Shown piece after piece: positions 37,113-48,560 of a stretch of 64,000 nt of DNA. This stretch comes from Pseudoscleropodium purum (Eukaryota; Streptophyta; Bryopsida; Hypnales; Brachytheciaceae). Each line of letters opens with the position of its first letter. Position 1 is the stretch's first letter. A program made the position numbers and the translations under genes. Below the pieces are notes generated by a model. That model made no database searches. It was not told where the DNA came from and saw only the letters and a list, made by a program, of their open reading frames with translations. The stretch is from NCBI GenBank assembly GCA_963969395.1, contig OZ017795.1, positions 41,521,063-41,585,062 on the forward strand, in the 5' to 3' direction.

Positions 37113-38741
37113 GGAGTTGATGTGATTGCATGAGGTCCCAAAATAATAACAACTTTCAATTAACCTCAAAGTGACATTGGATTTTTGACCTCACAAAATG
37201 TACTTTTGTGAGTGTTCATATTTGAAAATTTCTGTAGTCAAATCTATTACTAAATAAGTACATCCAACCGTACAAAAGGGAACTGAAGTAGGACTTGGAT
37301 ATTGATAAAAATTTGTAATTATTAATTCTCTTATTTACTATATTTTTTTCTGTGGAAATATGGAGTTTGGAGAGGAGAAATGGTAGGTAGAAATGGAATT
37401 TCCTTCTCATCAGGGGCCTTGTACATTACCCAAACTTCTGAATTAGCATTGCACCTCCACTAAAAATTTCAAGCTCCTCACATAAGCTGACATGTAGACA
37501 TGAAAAAATGACAAAAGCTACAATATTGTGATGTACTCGATGTAGTTCCCAAAGGGACCTCAAGCACTTGAATTAAATAATGTAGCTATTCTAAAATTGA
37601 AGAAAATTAGCATACAATCATATACTAAGATCCAACTGATTCAACATGATGCGAAGGAGTCACACAAAAGTGTGAAAAAATCACAATCAATTTCACCGTA
37701 TAGATCTTTCAAGAGACAAACATGAATGTTGCTCGACTAATGCATTTGACTAAACCCGGTAAATAATCGGGTGCGCTGCACCTCACCAACGAAGATAATG
37801 GTATTCATTTGGATTCCTCCACTTGTCCCTTGTCATTTTGTTGGGTAACGTCAGCCCCAATCCCTTGTTTCAATGATGAATTAAAACTACTCTCAAAGCT
37901 CCTAAATTTCAATCTTACACAGAAAACACAGTGTTGATCTACATTTCTTGTAATGACGCTTTGGGATTAAGATAGCATACTTCGAATGTGCAACAAGTGT
38001 GCTACAATCAATGATAGTATACTATTTAAATTTAGAATATATTATCTAATGCCATTTTAAAAGTCATAAATAACAAGAAAGTATCAATGATAGTATACTA
38101 TTTAAATTTAGAATATATTATTTAATGCCATTTCAAAAGTCATAAATAACAAGAAAGTATCAATGTAGTACCAAATTTATTTGCAAATATTGGTGAGAGT
38201 ATTATATATAACCATCTTAAATGGAGGGCGAATGTACATTCATAAAATAACACACCAATAACCAATTGTATATTATGAATGTACCTTCCAGTGTAACATT
38301 AACAGGTTTATGTACAGTACAGCATCTAAAAGAGAAGGACAAATAACTGCGGTCTCATAAATGCGCCCAGCATGAAGTGAGTCCACGTCTCCACGATGAT
38401 GCCTGCTTGAAATTCTGAAATGTCTTAACTCTTGAACAAAGAAACTGTAAGTTACAAGTGTCCACACACTCATGTCTTGCAGTCTGACGCAAGGCAATGA
38501 GAGCCGACCTAATTCTAACTAAAATGCCTATTGTAGTAAGTGACCATATGTACAGAGGATCATTTCGGAAGATTCATGAAAATGTACCGACAAAAACAAG
38601 AAACCATGCCCAACATTTTCTTAAATAGAAATATGTTCTGAAAGTTACTAAAATTGGCTACATTAAGTAATACGCTTTCAGAGTGGACTTTGAATTTCAA
38701 TTCAAGGACCGAGGGGGTTGGGCCTGCATTTCTAACAACAG
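37113..38741. other. Intergenic DNA and probable 3' flank of the HMA gene
   Basis: AT-rich up to about 38270, with a 76-bp tandem duplication listed separately. From about 38270 the base composition becomes more balanced. The minus-strand open frame at 38273-38497 carries no recognisable domain and lies downstream of the HMA gene, so it is most likely 3' UTR or flank. Confidence 0.45.
38007..38160. repeat. Tandem duplication, 76-bp unit, two copies
   Basis: Units 38007-38082 and 38083-38158 both begin ATCAATGATAGTATACTATT. They differ at two positions seen by eye (ATCTAAT/ATTTAAT and CATTTTAA/CATTTCAA). A few bases of a third copy follow. Confidence 0.9.
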
Positions 38742-39996
38742 TCAGTGGTGTGTATATCCCGAGTGGTTGTGGTGAGAAGACCGGCGAGAGTCAAACAGGA
38801 TTTGTCGGAGAGAACCTGGTTTGTAGTGGTGTTCTGGAGCTTGGCCATAGCCATGACCATACTTGGAACCATACGTGTCGTCGTCGTTGTGACCACGACT
38901 TGTGTCAGGACCTGCTGCAGACGATGTGTGGTTCCAAGAGGGTGTGTAAAGGCTGTGCGAGTGCCTTGGGAACAACAACCGGAACGGGTTGTGAAGCTTT
39001 TGCGGCAAGTAGTGATGATGGCGCTTCCGAATGTGCTTCAAGGCATAGTGGATGGCGTTGTTGTCGGCGCTTCCCGTCACAACGAGTTTCTTGTTATTGT
39101 ATGCACTTACTACACTGTCCACGCCTGCAAACAATTTATATTTGAAGCCAACAGCTAAGAAAATGATCTGGTGTACTCAATCTGGACGGGCAAATGGCAA
39201 CCCCTGGCAATTAAGGTAGAGGATAATGAATCGGTAGGGACCTCATGTTGTCTCCTATACTGACTTCTATTACCAATAACTCATACATACATATATTTGG
39301 ATGGACTTATTAGCAAGCATTTGAGCATGACTTGGCTAAGTGTTTGGTGCTCTACAAACTCCCATTTTGGTATTGCGAAACTCAAACAGTGATAAAAAAT
39401 TTGACCTCAAAAGATTTCGCTCTTGGACTCGAGCATCCCTTCACAGCTCTATACATCTCCCAAAAATCATGTCAAGATGCTGAAAGTCACACCAACAGTA
39501 TCCACGATCAACCAGATAATAATACTGTTCTCTTGAATCTCACCTGGAGTGTTCCTCAGGGCTTCTCTCAATCTATCTTCGCATTTTGAGCAGCATTTTA
39601 TTTTGATAGGCTGCATAAAACAAGTAGCAACAGGTAAGATTGCAAGGAACACACGTAGCTCTCCATCATTGAGGGACGGGTGACAACTGTAATTTCGAGT
39701 TAAGAAAAGTCTGATACCGGTTTCATGTCACGCGTCATGTAATCTTGGGTGTACTGAGGATCCAACTCATGACGATGGTTGTGGTCGGAGTAATCATAGT
39801 AGGCACTGTAACTCCACGCTGGCTCCATGCCGTCATAGAACAACTGCAAAACAAACGTCTTAGGATTTGCTTAAAACCTCAGTTTAACATTTTACTCACT
39901 TTGGACAACATCGGTGTGCAATGCCCGTTCGAAGTACAAATTCTTTTCAAAAACAAACTTCAGGATACAGGCGCTCACCTCTGTCATCATAGCCAT
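38742..39996 (-). CDS. Small heavy-metal-associated (HMA) domain protein (4 exons, 197 aa)
   Basis: A putative soluble metal-binding protein of the ATX1/HIPP-like class. Exons (minus): 39979-39996 (six codons only), 39718-39843, 39544-39610, 38742-39124; junctions are GT/AG and phases agree (594 nt with stop). The ATG has a good context (ACATGGC). Residues 7-48 are Tyr/Asp/His-rich. The HMA fold follows (about 49-107), with the metal motif CxxC at C55-S-K-C58, then a G-V-D-S-V-V turn (71-76) and a K-L-V-V-T-G strand. The rest (about 107-197) is a His/Tyr/Ser-rich tail with clusters such as H-H-H-Y and an end in Y-T-H-H. There is no CaaX box, so it is not a typical isoprenylated HIPP. No signal peptide or membrane segment. 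His clusters could bind Cu, Zn or Ni, but that is inference. Good confidence in the domain, moderate in the first exon. Confidence 0.8.
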
Positions 39997-42057
39997 GTTG
40001 CACGCTCCTGCCTCTCTAATTTAAGTTTCAAAGCTCGATTCCGTTTCAGAATCACTGCCGTACAAGAGGCCAGAAGAGCCAATCTGCCCTGCAGAAGGAG
40101 GTTTAATGCAATTTGCTGCGAAAGATTATCCCTCACATACTTTTCAAAAAAAATGGAAGGAGCATCAAGCTGCAAAGCCCACATCCAGCTGGGATGAACT
40201 TGGAGAGGGACGAAACTAGAGCACGTATATAGTTACGCACCTGTCGCGTATTCGACAGAAATTTATTATTCAACAAGATACAGCTCAAGAGATTGCGCAG
40301 ACACGGAAGAAACGAAATTTAACTTCACCACTATTTGGAGGAGTTTCAGCGGAGAGTCGGTGGAGATTCAATTCCAACAACATTACCGACAGAAGCTATA
40401 ATCGACGACTCCACATTCGACTGAAAAGGCAGCCTGCCGAGCCTTCGATCAGTGGACCCAAGAATAGTGGTTGTACTTTCAGAAAATCCTGACTAAGGGA
40501 TCAAGAATATACGGCAGCAAAATCTGTAGCAAGGCATCAGTGTTGGAGTGCCTCAACAAAAGGAACCGACAAACTCCCCCGGACAAGTTCACGGTGTACA
40601 AGTCATCTTCTTTCTCCGCGTCTTCCTTGCATACGGTCGAAGGAATAAGAATCACTCAACGTCAAACGCGTGAACATACGCCAACGATGCTGAAACCACG
40701 GAATTGAGAGCGAATATGGACTTACTACACTATTCTTTTGAAGTATATATCTCCGAGTACAGATCGGGAAGAACTTACAAAATTGGCACTGATTTCACGC
40801 GAGGAGACATTTTGGGTCCTGCTCCGAGGTTTCATATTCGCAATCGAGAGTCCGCTGGCAGCCTCAAACTCAGCGACAAGCCCTTAGAGCTCAGTGACAA
40901 ATTGGTTACTTACTACAAACCGCAGAGAAACCCTAGTTTACACGATACAAGCTCGCCCTTACTGAAAGCCATGCTGCAAACCTTCCTTGAAATCCATTGA
41001 CGCTCAAAGATAATTCTCATGGTCATATTTCCGAGCGCTTAGGTCAGAATAAATTTCTCAAGGTCGGTTTCTCTCTGAAACTCTAGTCCACATCGCAAAG
41101 GGATGACAAAAGGCTTCACACGAAGATGCAAAACCTAATCAACCGACTCGGCCAATTCCAGCCTCGTCCCGGAAGACAGTCTCACACTTGACGGTATGCC
41201 AGCCGTCCCGATGGCATTCAAACCTCAGAGAGTAGATAATCTCGACAACTTTCACCAACTCTTTCACACTTTGCTCGATGCTGACGCCAAGGGACGTGAG
41301 CGCATGTGCGGCAATAACGGCGATGACAACAGCGACAGCAAGCGCAGGCCACGAAGCCGTCTGCATCGGTCTACGTTAACTCCTACAACAACATTACTTG
41401 TGCACGACAAACCACTGCCTTCAATTTCAGAATCTGTGCAACTCATCCTTGCTGCCACATAAAGAGCCGGTCAGTCTGCTAATTTACTTCCTCAATTTGC
41501 TGCATAGAAATAGAGTTTGCAAATAGCTACATCTGAGAAGACCACTACTAAACTAGTTTGGTCAGTAAACCATAGGAGGACAGTTATAGATTAACCAAGA
41601 CATTCCCAAACCAATAGTGTACCAAAGTCTTACCCTCAAATGTACATCCTTTTATAATCAAAGCTCTGTACTTTTCTCCCTGTAATGAAAACATTTCAGT
41701 TGTCGCAAAATCCCATTTGCCAGTGCACTGACAGCAGGATGGGTGACGGAAAAAGTCAACGCACATACCACTATCATCTTGCAAGAAGTGGAAAAGGAAT
41801 CAGAGAACAGAAATACCAGTAGAAATTGAGGAAAGGTTTGCACAACATTGTACAAAATCTCTCGCGTTGGAACAATAGTAGAATCCTTTGTATCCAACTG
41901 CACTATGTACGGTGTTCACAACATTGGTACAAAAGACCTTCAACAAATACAAGTCAACCTTGACCATCTCTAACAAAACATGCTCTGGCCATTTTGGCCA
42001 CAAAAATGACGGCAGGGTCGAATGCTGGCAAACCAGAGGTCAACAGCCTACTTCACA
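39997..42057. other. Intergenic DNA between the HMA and PEHE-like genes
   Basis: Less AT-rich than the distant intergenic DNA. It probably contains the promoter and leader of the HMA gene (39997 to about 41100) and the 3' flank of the PEHE-like gene (about 41500-42057). Plus-strand open frames at 39745-40197 and 40704-41000 show no domain. One minus-strand open frame (41139-41366) is listed separately with low confidence. Confidence 0.4.
41139..41366 (-). CDS. Possible small membrane-anchored protein, 75 aa (uncertain)
   Basis: An open frame beginning with ATG at 41366 and ending in a stop at 41139. Residues 6-23 form an uninterrupted Ala/Val/Ile hydrophobic stretch that could be a signal anchor. 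An amphipathic segment (about 30-46) and a Cys-containing tail follow (two Cys, near residues 51 and 61). The GC-rich codon choice is similar to first exons of the genes nearby. No homologue is recognised, and it could equally be a spurious frame in leader DNA or one exon of an unrecognised gene. A plus-strand frame of similar length covers the same bases. Confidence 0.25.
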   Translation of the reverse strand: MQTASWPALAVAVVIAVIAAHALTSLGVSIEQSVKELVKVVEIIYSLRFECHRDGWHTVKCETVFRDEAGIGRVG

Positions 42058-45000
42058 CTACCGGTTTTCCTCTTCCATGCAATCCATAGGTGGATCTTTC
42101 TCTGCAGTAATCACCGCTTCGCCACCACTTTCAACCCCTAAAGGACTGGCATCAGCATCATCAACTGCCACCTCACTCTTGACTTCAGGTTTCACAACCA
42201 TGACCTCAAGAGACCTGGTGTGCACAACTGAGGAATCCAACAAAGACGCAGGTACTCTGCGAGCAGTATTCCATTTGGAGCGCTGTCTTTTGGGTACATT
42301 ATCTGCTGAACGCGTCATAACAGGAGCTGGGGCACTGGGAAGAGCTTTGCCAGTCATCTGTACAGCACTCTTACCAATTCCCACCTTCAGCTTTCCTTTC
42401 CCAACAGTCCGAATATCACCAACGCTTCTCTTAAGAGGGAGCGTGTATCGCTGCTGTCGTTCCAATAACTCCATTATAGAATGCCGGTTTATATAATGTT
42501 CATCTTCCGTCTCCTGTTGACATTTCCACTCAAGACATTCAGTAAGCAGTGACATAGTACACCCCAAGCTCAGATACGACCCCCTAAAACTATTTCATTG
42601 ATTACCATGCCAACATGCTCGTTACCAACCGACAAATCTTACCACAAGAAGTGTAAATGGGATCTGCACGCCACCCGCAAGGATCTACGTCTCCATACAC
42701 AAACAAAAACAAAAATGCAAAACTAAATGGTGGCATGTTCTCATTACTTCAAACCTTTGTTGACTGACGCAGAAAAGAAAATAAGCAAGATGTTTTACTG
42801 ACCTCATCACTAAATGACTCTTCGCTGAGTTGCACTGCTGGGTTTGCATCTTCAACGATCCTCCACAACGGAGTTTCAATATCAACATGACGTACTTGTT
42901 CAACGAAGGTGCTACCCACATGCACAGGCATGACCATATTATTGATGTCATAGTCAGAGGCTCTGCGTCGTGGCAACCCAGAACCTGAACTCGATCTTCC
43001 CAAACCGCCACTAGAGGATGATGGAGGCCCTCCCCGTGGTACGGCCCTTGGGGACGGCAACGCTTGACCAGATGAGCTACCTCTTTGAGGAATAGAAGGA
43101 AATACACGTGGTGAGAGGTTAGCAACACCAGCTTTGGAAGTTGCTGTACTATTCTTCCGAACAGCTCCTTCTTTCTTGAGTATATGCTTTTGCTTTTTCA
43201 CGCGGACTTGCAAAGCTTCAACTTGCCACAAAATCTTCTCCATGGAGTCATGCCCAACGAAGGCAATATCTGCAGCCTGTTGTTCCAGATATTCCTTCTC
43301 GGCAGTGGTTTCTGGTTCAACTTTGCAGACAGATCATCAAGTCAGTGAAGAGTTGAAAATTATTTCCGAGCACATTAAGCAGTGAGATTCGTCGCATTAA
43401 TGATTGAAACGGATATGAACATAAAGGAAACAAAAGTAGAGACAAGGGGAGACAAAGAGAGTACTTTCAAGCAGCCATATCATAAAACTTAGTATATGCC
43501 AAATACAAACAAATCGCTTGACATTACTGCACTTTGCAAAACATAAGTTTACGCCAAATGCAGTATGTCAAGTCTCGTAGTCGCCAATAACTCGCGACTA
43601 TGATACGGGTTTTATAATGAGAAAGACCACAGTAAGTGAATTTGCAGAGAACCAAGGTTAGAGACACACTTTCAAATTCTGTCTGTTGAACCTGCTGGCC
43701 ATCCACCTTCCCTTGAGTCAAGCCAAAGTCATCGTCTGATTTCCGCTGAGTCTTCCTTTTCTCTGCGGCAAGAGTTGAAGAGTGTGAGATTGTGCAGACA
43801 CTTATTGACCTGATCAGTTTCATCATCAGACGCCACATAAAAAAATACACCATCATACTATCGTGCGCGGTAGAGTCGCCACTGTCTTAATCCAGTACAT
43901 CTCACACACAGACTATACTGCGAGAACTAGACGACCTAAGCTATAAGTATCCTACCTTAAGTAGACACTACATGAGAATTGTGCTCTGCAATCATCCATG
44001 ACAAGCAGCCCATGCTCACAGTAAAACTCCAGACCTAACTTAGCAAACAGCACACCACATAAACTATAATAATTATTATATGCTCCAAAATCTGTTGAAA
44101 TGTATTTCATCCGTGATAGTAAACATACAGCATGTTACACGTGAACAATGCTCAGACATGTCAGTGTCGCTAAATTTGTAAGTTCACTTGAGAAATAACA
44201 CTCGCAGTGAAAATGAACTATAGGAATATCCTTCAGTACCATATCGCGAGAACACAGGATGTCTTCCCAAATCCAGGTCTAGAGCATCCTCGGCTCTCTT
44301 GCGGTGCTTGCGATGTATGACTTGGTGGTTTCGCAGTATCTTCACTGGTACAGTACGAGCTGATGTGCCTTCCCCAACCTCTCCTTCCCATCGCCAGATC
44401 TTCTCACGTTGAGCACTCTTCAATAATTTATCATACTGGACTAATTTAGACTGGATTGCCTGTGTTCGTAGCTCCAACCAATGACACCTCCACTCAATGC
44501 CACGTCTAGAAAGCCTCCAGTCTGCATCTAATGCCTTCTTTCTTCTGTTTACAGACACAAAATCTTTCCTCAGAATTCAATAACATACGAGCATCTGCCA
44601 CACCAGATTGTTGTCATAAACTTTCAACAAATAGACTACCAAAGGTCGTGCTATACCTCTCACTTGTGGGAAGTCCATCATCGTCATCCAGAAGCCCAAC
44701 TGCTCCATTGCCATCACGTAAAACTGACTCAGCTTCGAACATTGACGGCATCTTGTCAGAATCAACTTCACCTTCCCATGCACTTCCAGCCGAGTCATAT
44801 GAGCTTGAAGACTCTGTGGCATCGCCTTCTGCAGCGAAGCGCTGATCCTCTGACTTGACATCCATCTCTCCTTCTAAATCAACGTCTTCATCTGTTTGCC
44901 CAAGTGCTGATGGAATAGTAACAGGTAACCCTTCTGAAAAACTGCGACAACTCTCTACGATTCGCACTTCCTTGCCAACATCTGATTTCAGAGCTTCTTT

Positions 45001-47127
45001 AAGCGTTGATGTTTCTACCGAGCCTATGTCTGGCACTGGATGAGGGAGAGGCGTGACCTTTCCAGACATCTCATTTCCCCGTTTCTCTACTTTGGATCGC
45101 TGTATCAAATTAGTATCCTTTCCAACTGAGGTACCATTGCAAAGTGAGGCAGCTTCTGAAGATGGAGGCATATTTTCAGCTGAATCAATAGCATCGCTCG
45201 ATACAGCCATCTTCAATTCTTTGGGAACCAAAGACTTATCATCCCGATAAACCCCAGCCTCCACATTCTCAGAATTGGAGTTTGCTGACACACCAAATTC
45301 GGAATTCAAACTGTCATGTGATAAACCAGTTCTGTTCAGAGCAACCAGGCTCTCTCCACGGCCCTCGTATTCCTCTAGGCGCTTCTTGCCACGACGAAGA
45401 AGATCATCAGCCGCAGCCCATATAATACTACGTTTCTGATTGCACCGGAGGGCATTGGAACAAATCCGCTCAAAATCTCCCTGCAGACAGAAGGAAACCA
45501 CGACAGTCTTAAAGAAGCAATTCTCTATTAACAGCAGACACCTTCACGTTAAAAAGTAAAACTGCACATTATCAGCACTATCGTTCCATGGTTATTCTAG
45601 TCTGATATTCCATTGAATGTGTCGAAAGGTGAATTGTCTCAGAGTTTTTCAGAACTACAAAGCCAACCATGATTAATCACAGAAACTGATTCGATAATGA
45701 TCATCGTCACTTGCTCACAAAGTCCCAAAAAACTTTCGAAAAAGTGAATCGAATAGCTGGTGCCACGCATTCATTAATGGATGACACACTGCCATGTTAA
45801 ATTTACAGAATTTTATCATATTTAATACCCTCCATATAAATTGTGACGGGTGTTAAACTCCAACATAACACTGAAGAATTACGAGTTTCCTGTTTCAGAA
45901 AATAACGATTGCTGAACATACCACAAATACGCGCCACGTAAGATACTGTTGAGTTCGAATCTTTTCTTGCATCATTGCAAAGCACATTGAGGACTCGATA
46001 CCCCTTGAGTGATTGGGTGCAGAAAATCCATCCAAAGAACCCATAAAATCTCCTCTGGAATCTAAGCTGGTATGCGCACGATCACATACGGGGAAATCAG
46101 AATTATCATGTGAAATCATCAATGTATACATATGTGAGAACCGGAGCTCCTACCACGTGCTTGCTTTATGCAGAGCATCCAACACGCGTATCAAAAATCT
46201 GAACGTCTATGTAGATGATCGATACGTTAGTATAGGCAACAGCGAAAAGACGAAGCACTAAGAACTCCAAATGATCAGGGGGCATATCATTCGATATACA
46301 TTCAGAAAGTTCAAATTCATCCGACATGTTCTCAGAAAAACTGTGGAAATGCACGCATGCACAGAAGCGCGAATTATCAAAAGGTTTCAGTAAGTAGCTG
46401 CTCAAAGCAAACTCGCGGTACATGTAACTAAAAAAATAGGGCATGCGATGCAGTTTGAGAAATCCTGGCCATTGTCATGATTTAGCAGCATGAAGTGTCC
46501 ATCGGTACTTCAATTATCTCAACCATGCAGTAACATGACCCATACTGCTGACGGCACGAAAAAGAAAAAACTCCCAAATTGTAAATTGACGTAACGACCG
46601 TGCAGACCATAAACACATCTTCTGCGAGATGACACGGATACATAAAACAAGATCATGCAGGAACTCTGCACAGCAAATCGAATCGAATGCCAAGGCAACC
46701 TCCACCACAAATTCATCTGCTCTCTTCAAGGTCTACGAGTACAGATACAAATCCTTTTAACCTCTACAAGAGAGATGAAGAGACCAGGACGAAGCCAGAC
46801 TAAAGAAGAATGAGCGATGAAATATTAACTCAATTGAAGTGACCCAATACCTCATTAAAGATTCCAAGACACCAGAAAGATTCGTCACTTTCGGTACAGC
46901 AACGTTCTCCTCAGCCGGTTGCATTCCGACTCCATTTCCAATATTGCTCCTACCATTCTTCGATTGCTGCTCTGCGGCTTCGCATCTGAAACTCGTATCC
47001 AAATGATCCTGAACAATCTTGCAACCTTCGTCACTAGTCTCTACCAAGGCTACTTTCCCTGTTTTTATCAGCAGCGGATGAGCCAGCCCCCTCAGTAAGG
47101 TGTCACCTACTCCAAAACCAAGGAAGA
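42058..47127 (-). CDS. Large plant nuclear-type protein with C-terminal PEHE-like segment (MSL1/NSL1 class); 5' end unresolved
   Basis: Exons (minus): 46851-47127, 45931-46066, 44657-45480, 44240-44544, 43670-43762, 42803-43320, 42058-42513; every junction is GT/AG and in phase, about 868 codons. No ATG opens the first listed exon; a phase-compatible upstream exon 47865-47913 with ATG at 47913 would complete it (inference). Seen in order: acidic Ser-rich N half; a conserved block with W-R-C-H-W-L-E-L-R and a basic H-R-K-H-R-K-R stretch ending F-S-R-Y-E; a short coiled coil beginning M-E-K-I-L-W-Q-V-E-A-L; an Arg/Ser/Pro linker; then D-I-N-N-M-V-M-P, I-E-T-P-L-W-R, and across the last intron F-S-D-E / E-T-E-D-E-H-Y-I-N-R-H with E-R-Q-Q-R-Y. 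The coiled coil plus this end matches the PEHE layout of MSL1/NSL1, scaffolds of MOF-type histone acetyltransferase complexes. Such plant proteins are mostly uncharacterised. Role in chromatin is inferred. Confidence 0.8.
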
Positions 47128-48560
47128 CTTTTCAAAACTCTGATTGGTGTCATACACTATTTATAAGTCAGCTACTATCATATCAGCGATCGCAGCCCGA
47201 ATAGAATCTTGCACGCGGCCAGAAAAGACAATACCACAGCAATATCACTATTTAAAAACAATGCAACTAGCGAAGAACGTTGACAGACCGCGACAAGAGA
47301 ATGCATAATGCTGCTACCTGCTACTGGTAGGTATTTACCGCCGTACAAAACAAAAACAAAACGTACTTTCAACACTCCTTCGTCCTATTCCAATAACACC
47401 AGAAACCTCACAAAATGCAGGCTCTCCACATGCTTAAGTCTTAAGGCCAGAACCCTACCTGCTACAGACTTCCGGACGCACATCAGCACCGCTGCTCCCT
47501 CACGCCCCGACAGCGTCAAGAACTCATATCTCCTCGAACTAAAACCTCAGGCACCTATCTCCGCGCGTCACCATTTTGGCACCGCAAGGCACACTATCCC
47601 CGCACTCCCCACCGAAATAACAAAACCGCATCCCATACGCACTGATTTCACAATGTCTGCCCCGCGCTTTCGCCACCTACTTCCCCTTCCCCCTTTCTTG
47701 AACTTCAAATGAGAAAAAAACCACTATCGAAACTCTTCCTTCCTCCCGCCAGCTCCTCGACTCCGTCGCCGAGCATACACTGATGTACTACCGCGCACAC
47801 AGCAACCTCTCGACGTCAAGAACTCACATCGTCCAACCAAAACATCAACACCTATTCCCCGCACCTTGCCATTTCGGCCTAAGAACGCACGACCAAACCC
47901 GACGCCTCCACATGATAGCAATTTTCAAATACTTCCGCCACACGGTTTCTTGATCTTCAACTCCGAAACCCCCTCCTCGCGGCGTCGTTCGAGCTCCACC
48001 AAGTCAGAGCACATGTAGCGAGCTTTACAAACCCCAAACCTGGCAGCCTGGCTCCCTGAAAAGCGCATGCAAGAAAGGGTGGCCTGGCGAAAAGAAACGG
48101 CTAGAAAGCGACAACGAGACGGGAGACACGGCAATGGCGAGACAAGTTCAGCAGTTCCCAAGACAGACGAGACGAGACGAGTCGAGACGGAGGCGCTTTC
48201 TTTCCCAAGGAATCGCATGGGCATCATCAAAAGAGACTGGCTCTGCACGCGAAGTCCTCGCCGACCTAGCCAGCGACACTTCAGGCCTTTCGTTTTCTTC
48301 GGAGGCGATGCAACAAAAAGACGACGACGACGACGACGATGCCGTGGGCACTCTGGCATCACGGCACCAAGGGAGACGGTCCCTGACTGCGCGCGGCGAC
48401 GACGACGACGACGACGACGAAGGAGAGACGACGGTCGGAGGACGAATTCCGGCTTGGTCGGTCCTTGGGTCGGTCCCGGCCTATGGGCTGCCAGCAATCG
48501 CGCCAGCTCACGTCCACGGCCGCCGGATCGCCAACGAATCGATTCAACCTTCCGGGCTGT
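47128..48560 (-). promoter_or_regulatory. GC-rich, CpG-rich 5' region of the PEHE-like gene
   Basis: About 1.4 kb of GC-rich sequence immediately upstream of the PEHE-like gene, ending abruptly at AT-rich DNA near 48560. It probably contains the promoter, leader and a first intron. The long open frames on both strands (for example 47925-48497 minus, 48067-48594 and 48134-48568 plus) are produced by GAC/GTC repeats that read as Arg or Asp runs and are not believable proteins. A possible first coding exon lies at 47865-47913. Confidence 0.45.
48320..48420. repeat. Two GAC trinucleotide microsatellites
   Basis: Perfect GAC runs lie at 48320-48339 and 48398-48420 within the GC-rich 5' region. 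They would read as poly-Asp, poly-Arg or poly-Thr in plus-strand frames and as poly-Val or poly-Arg on the minus strand, and so explain the repetitive open frames here. Confidence 0.9.

Noticed and set aside
38654..39158. Plus-strand open frames of 163 and 137 codons
   Set aside because: Antisense shadows of exon 4 of the HMA gene.
42135..42149. CCCCTAAAGGAC resembling the end of the TTAA element family
   Set aside because: It lies inside the last coding exon of the PEHE-like gene, is in frame, lacks TTAA and has no partner end; coincidence.
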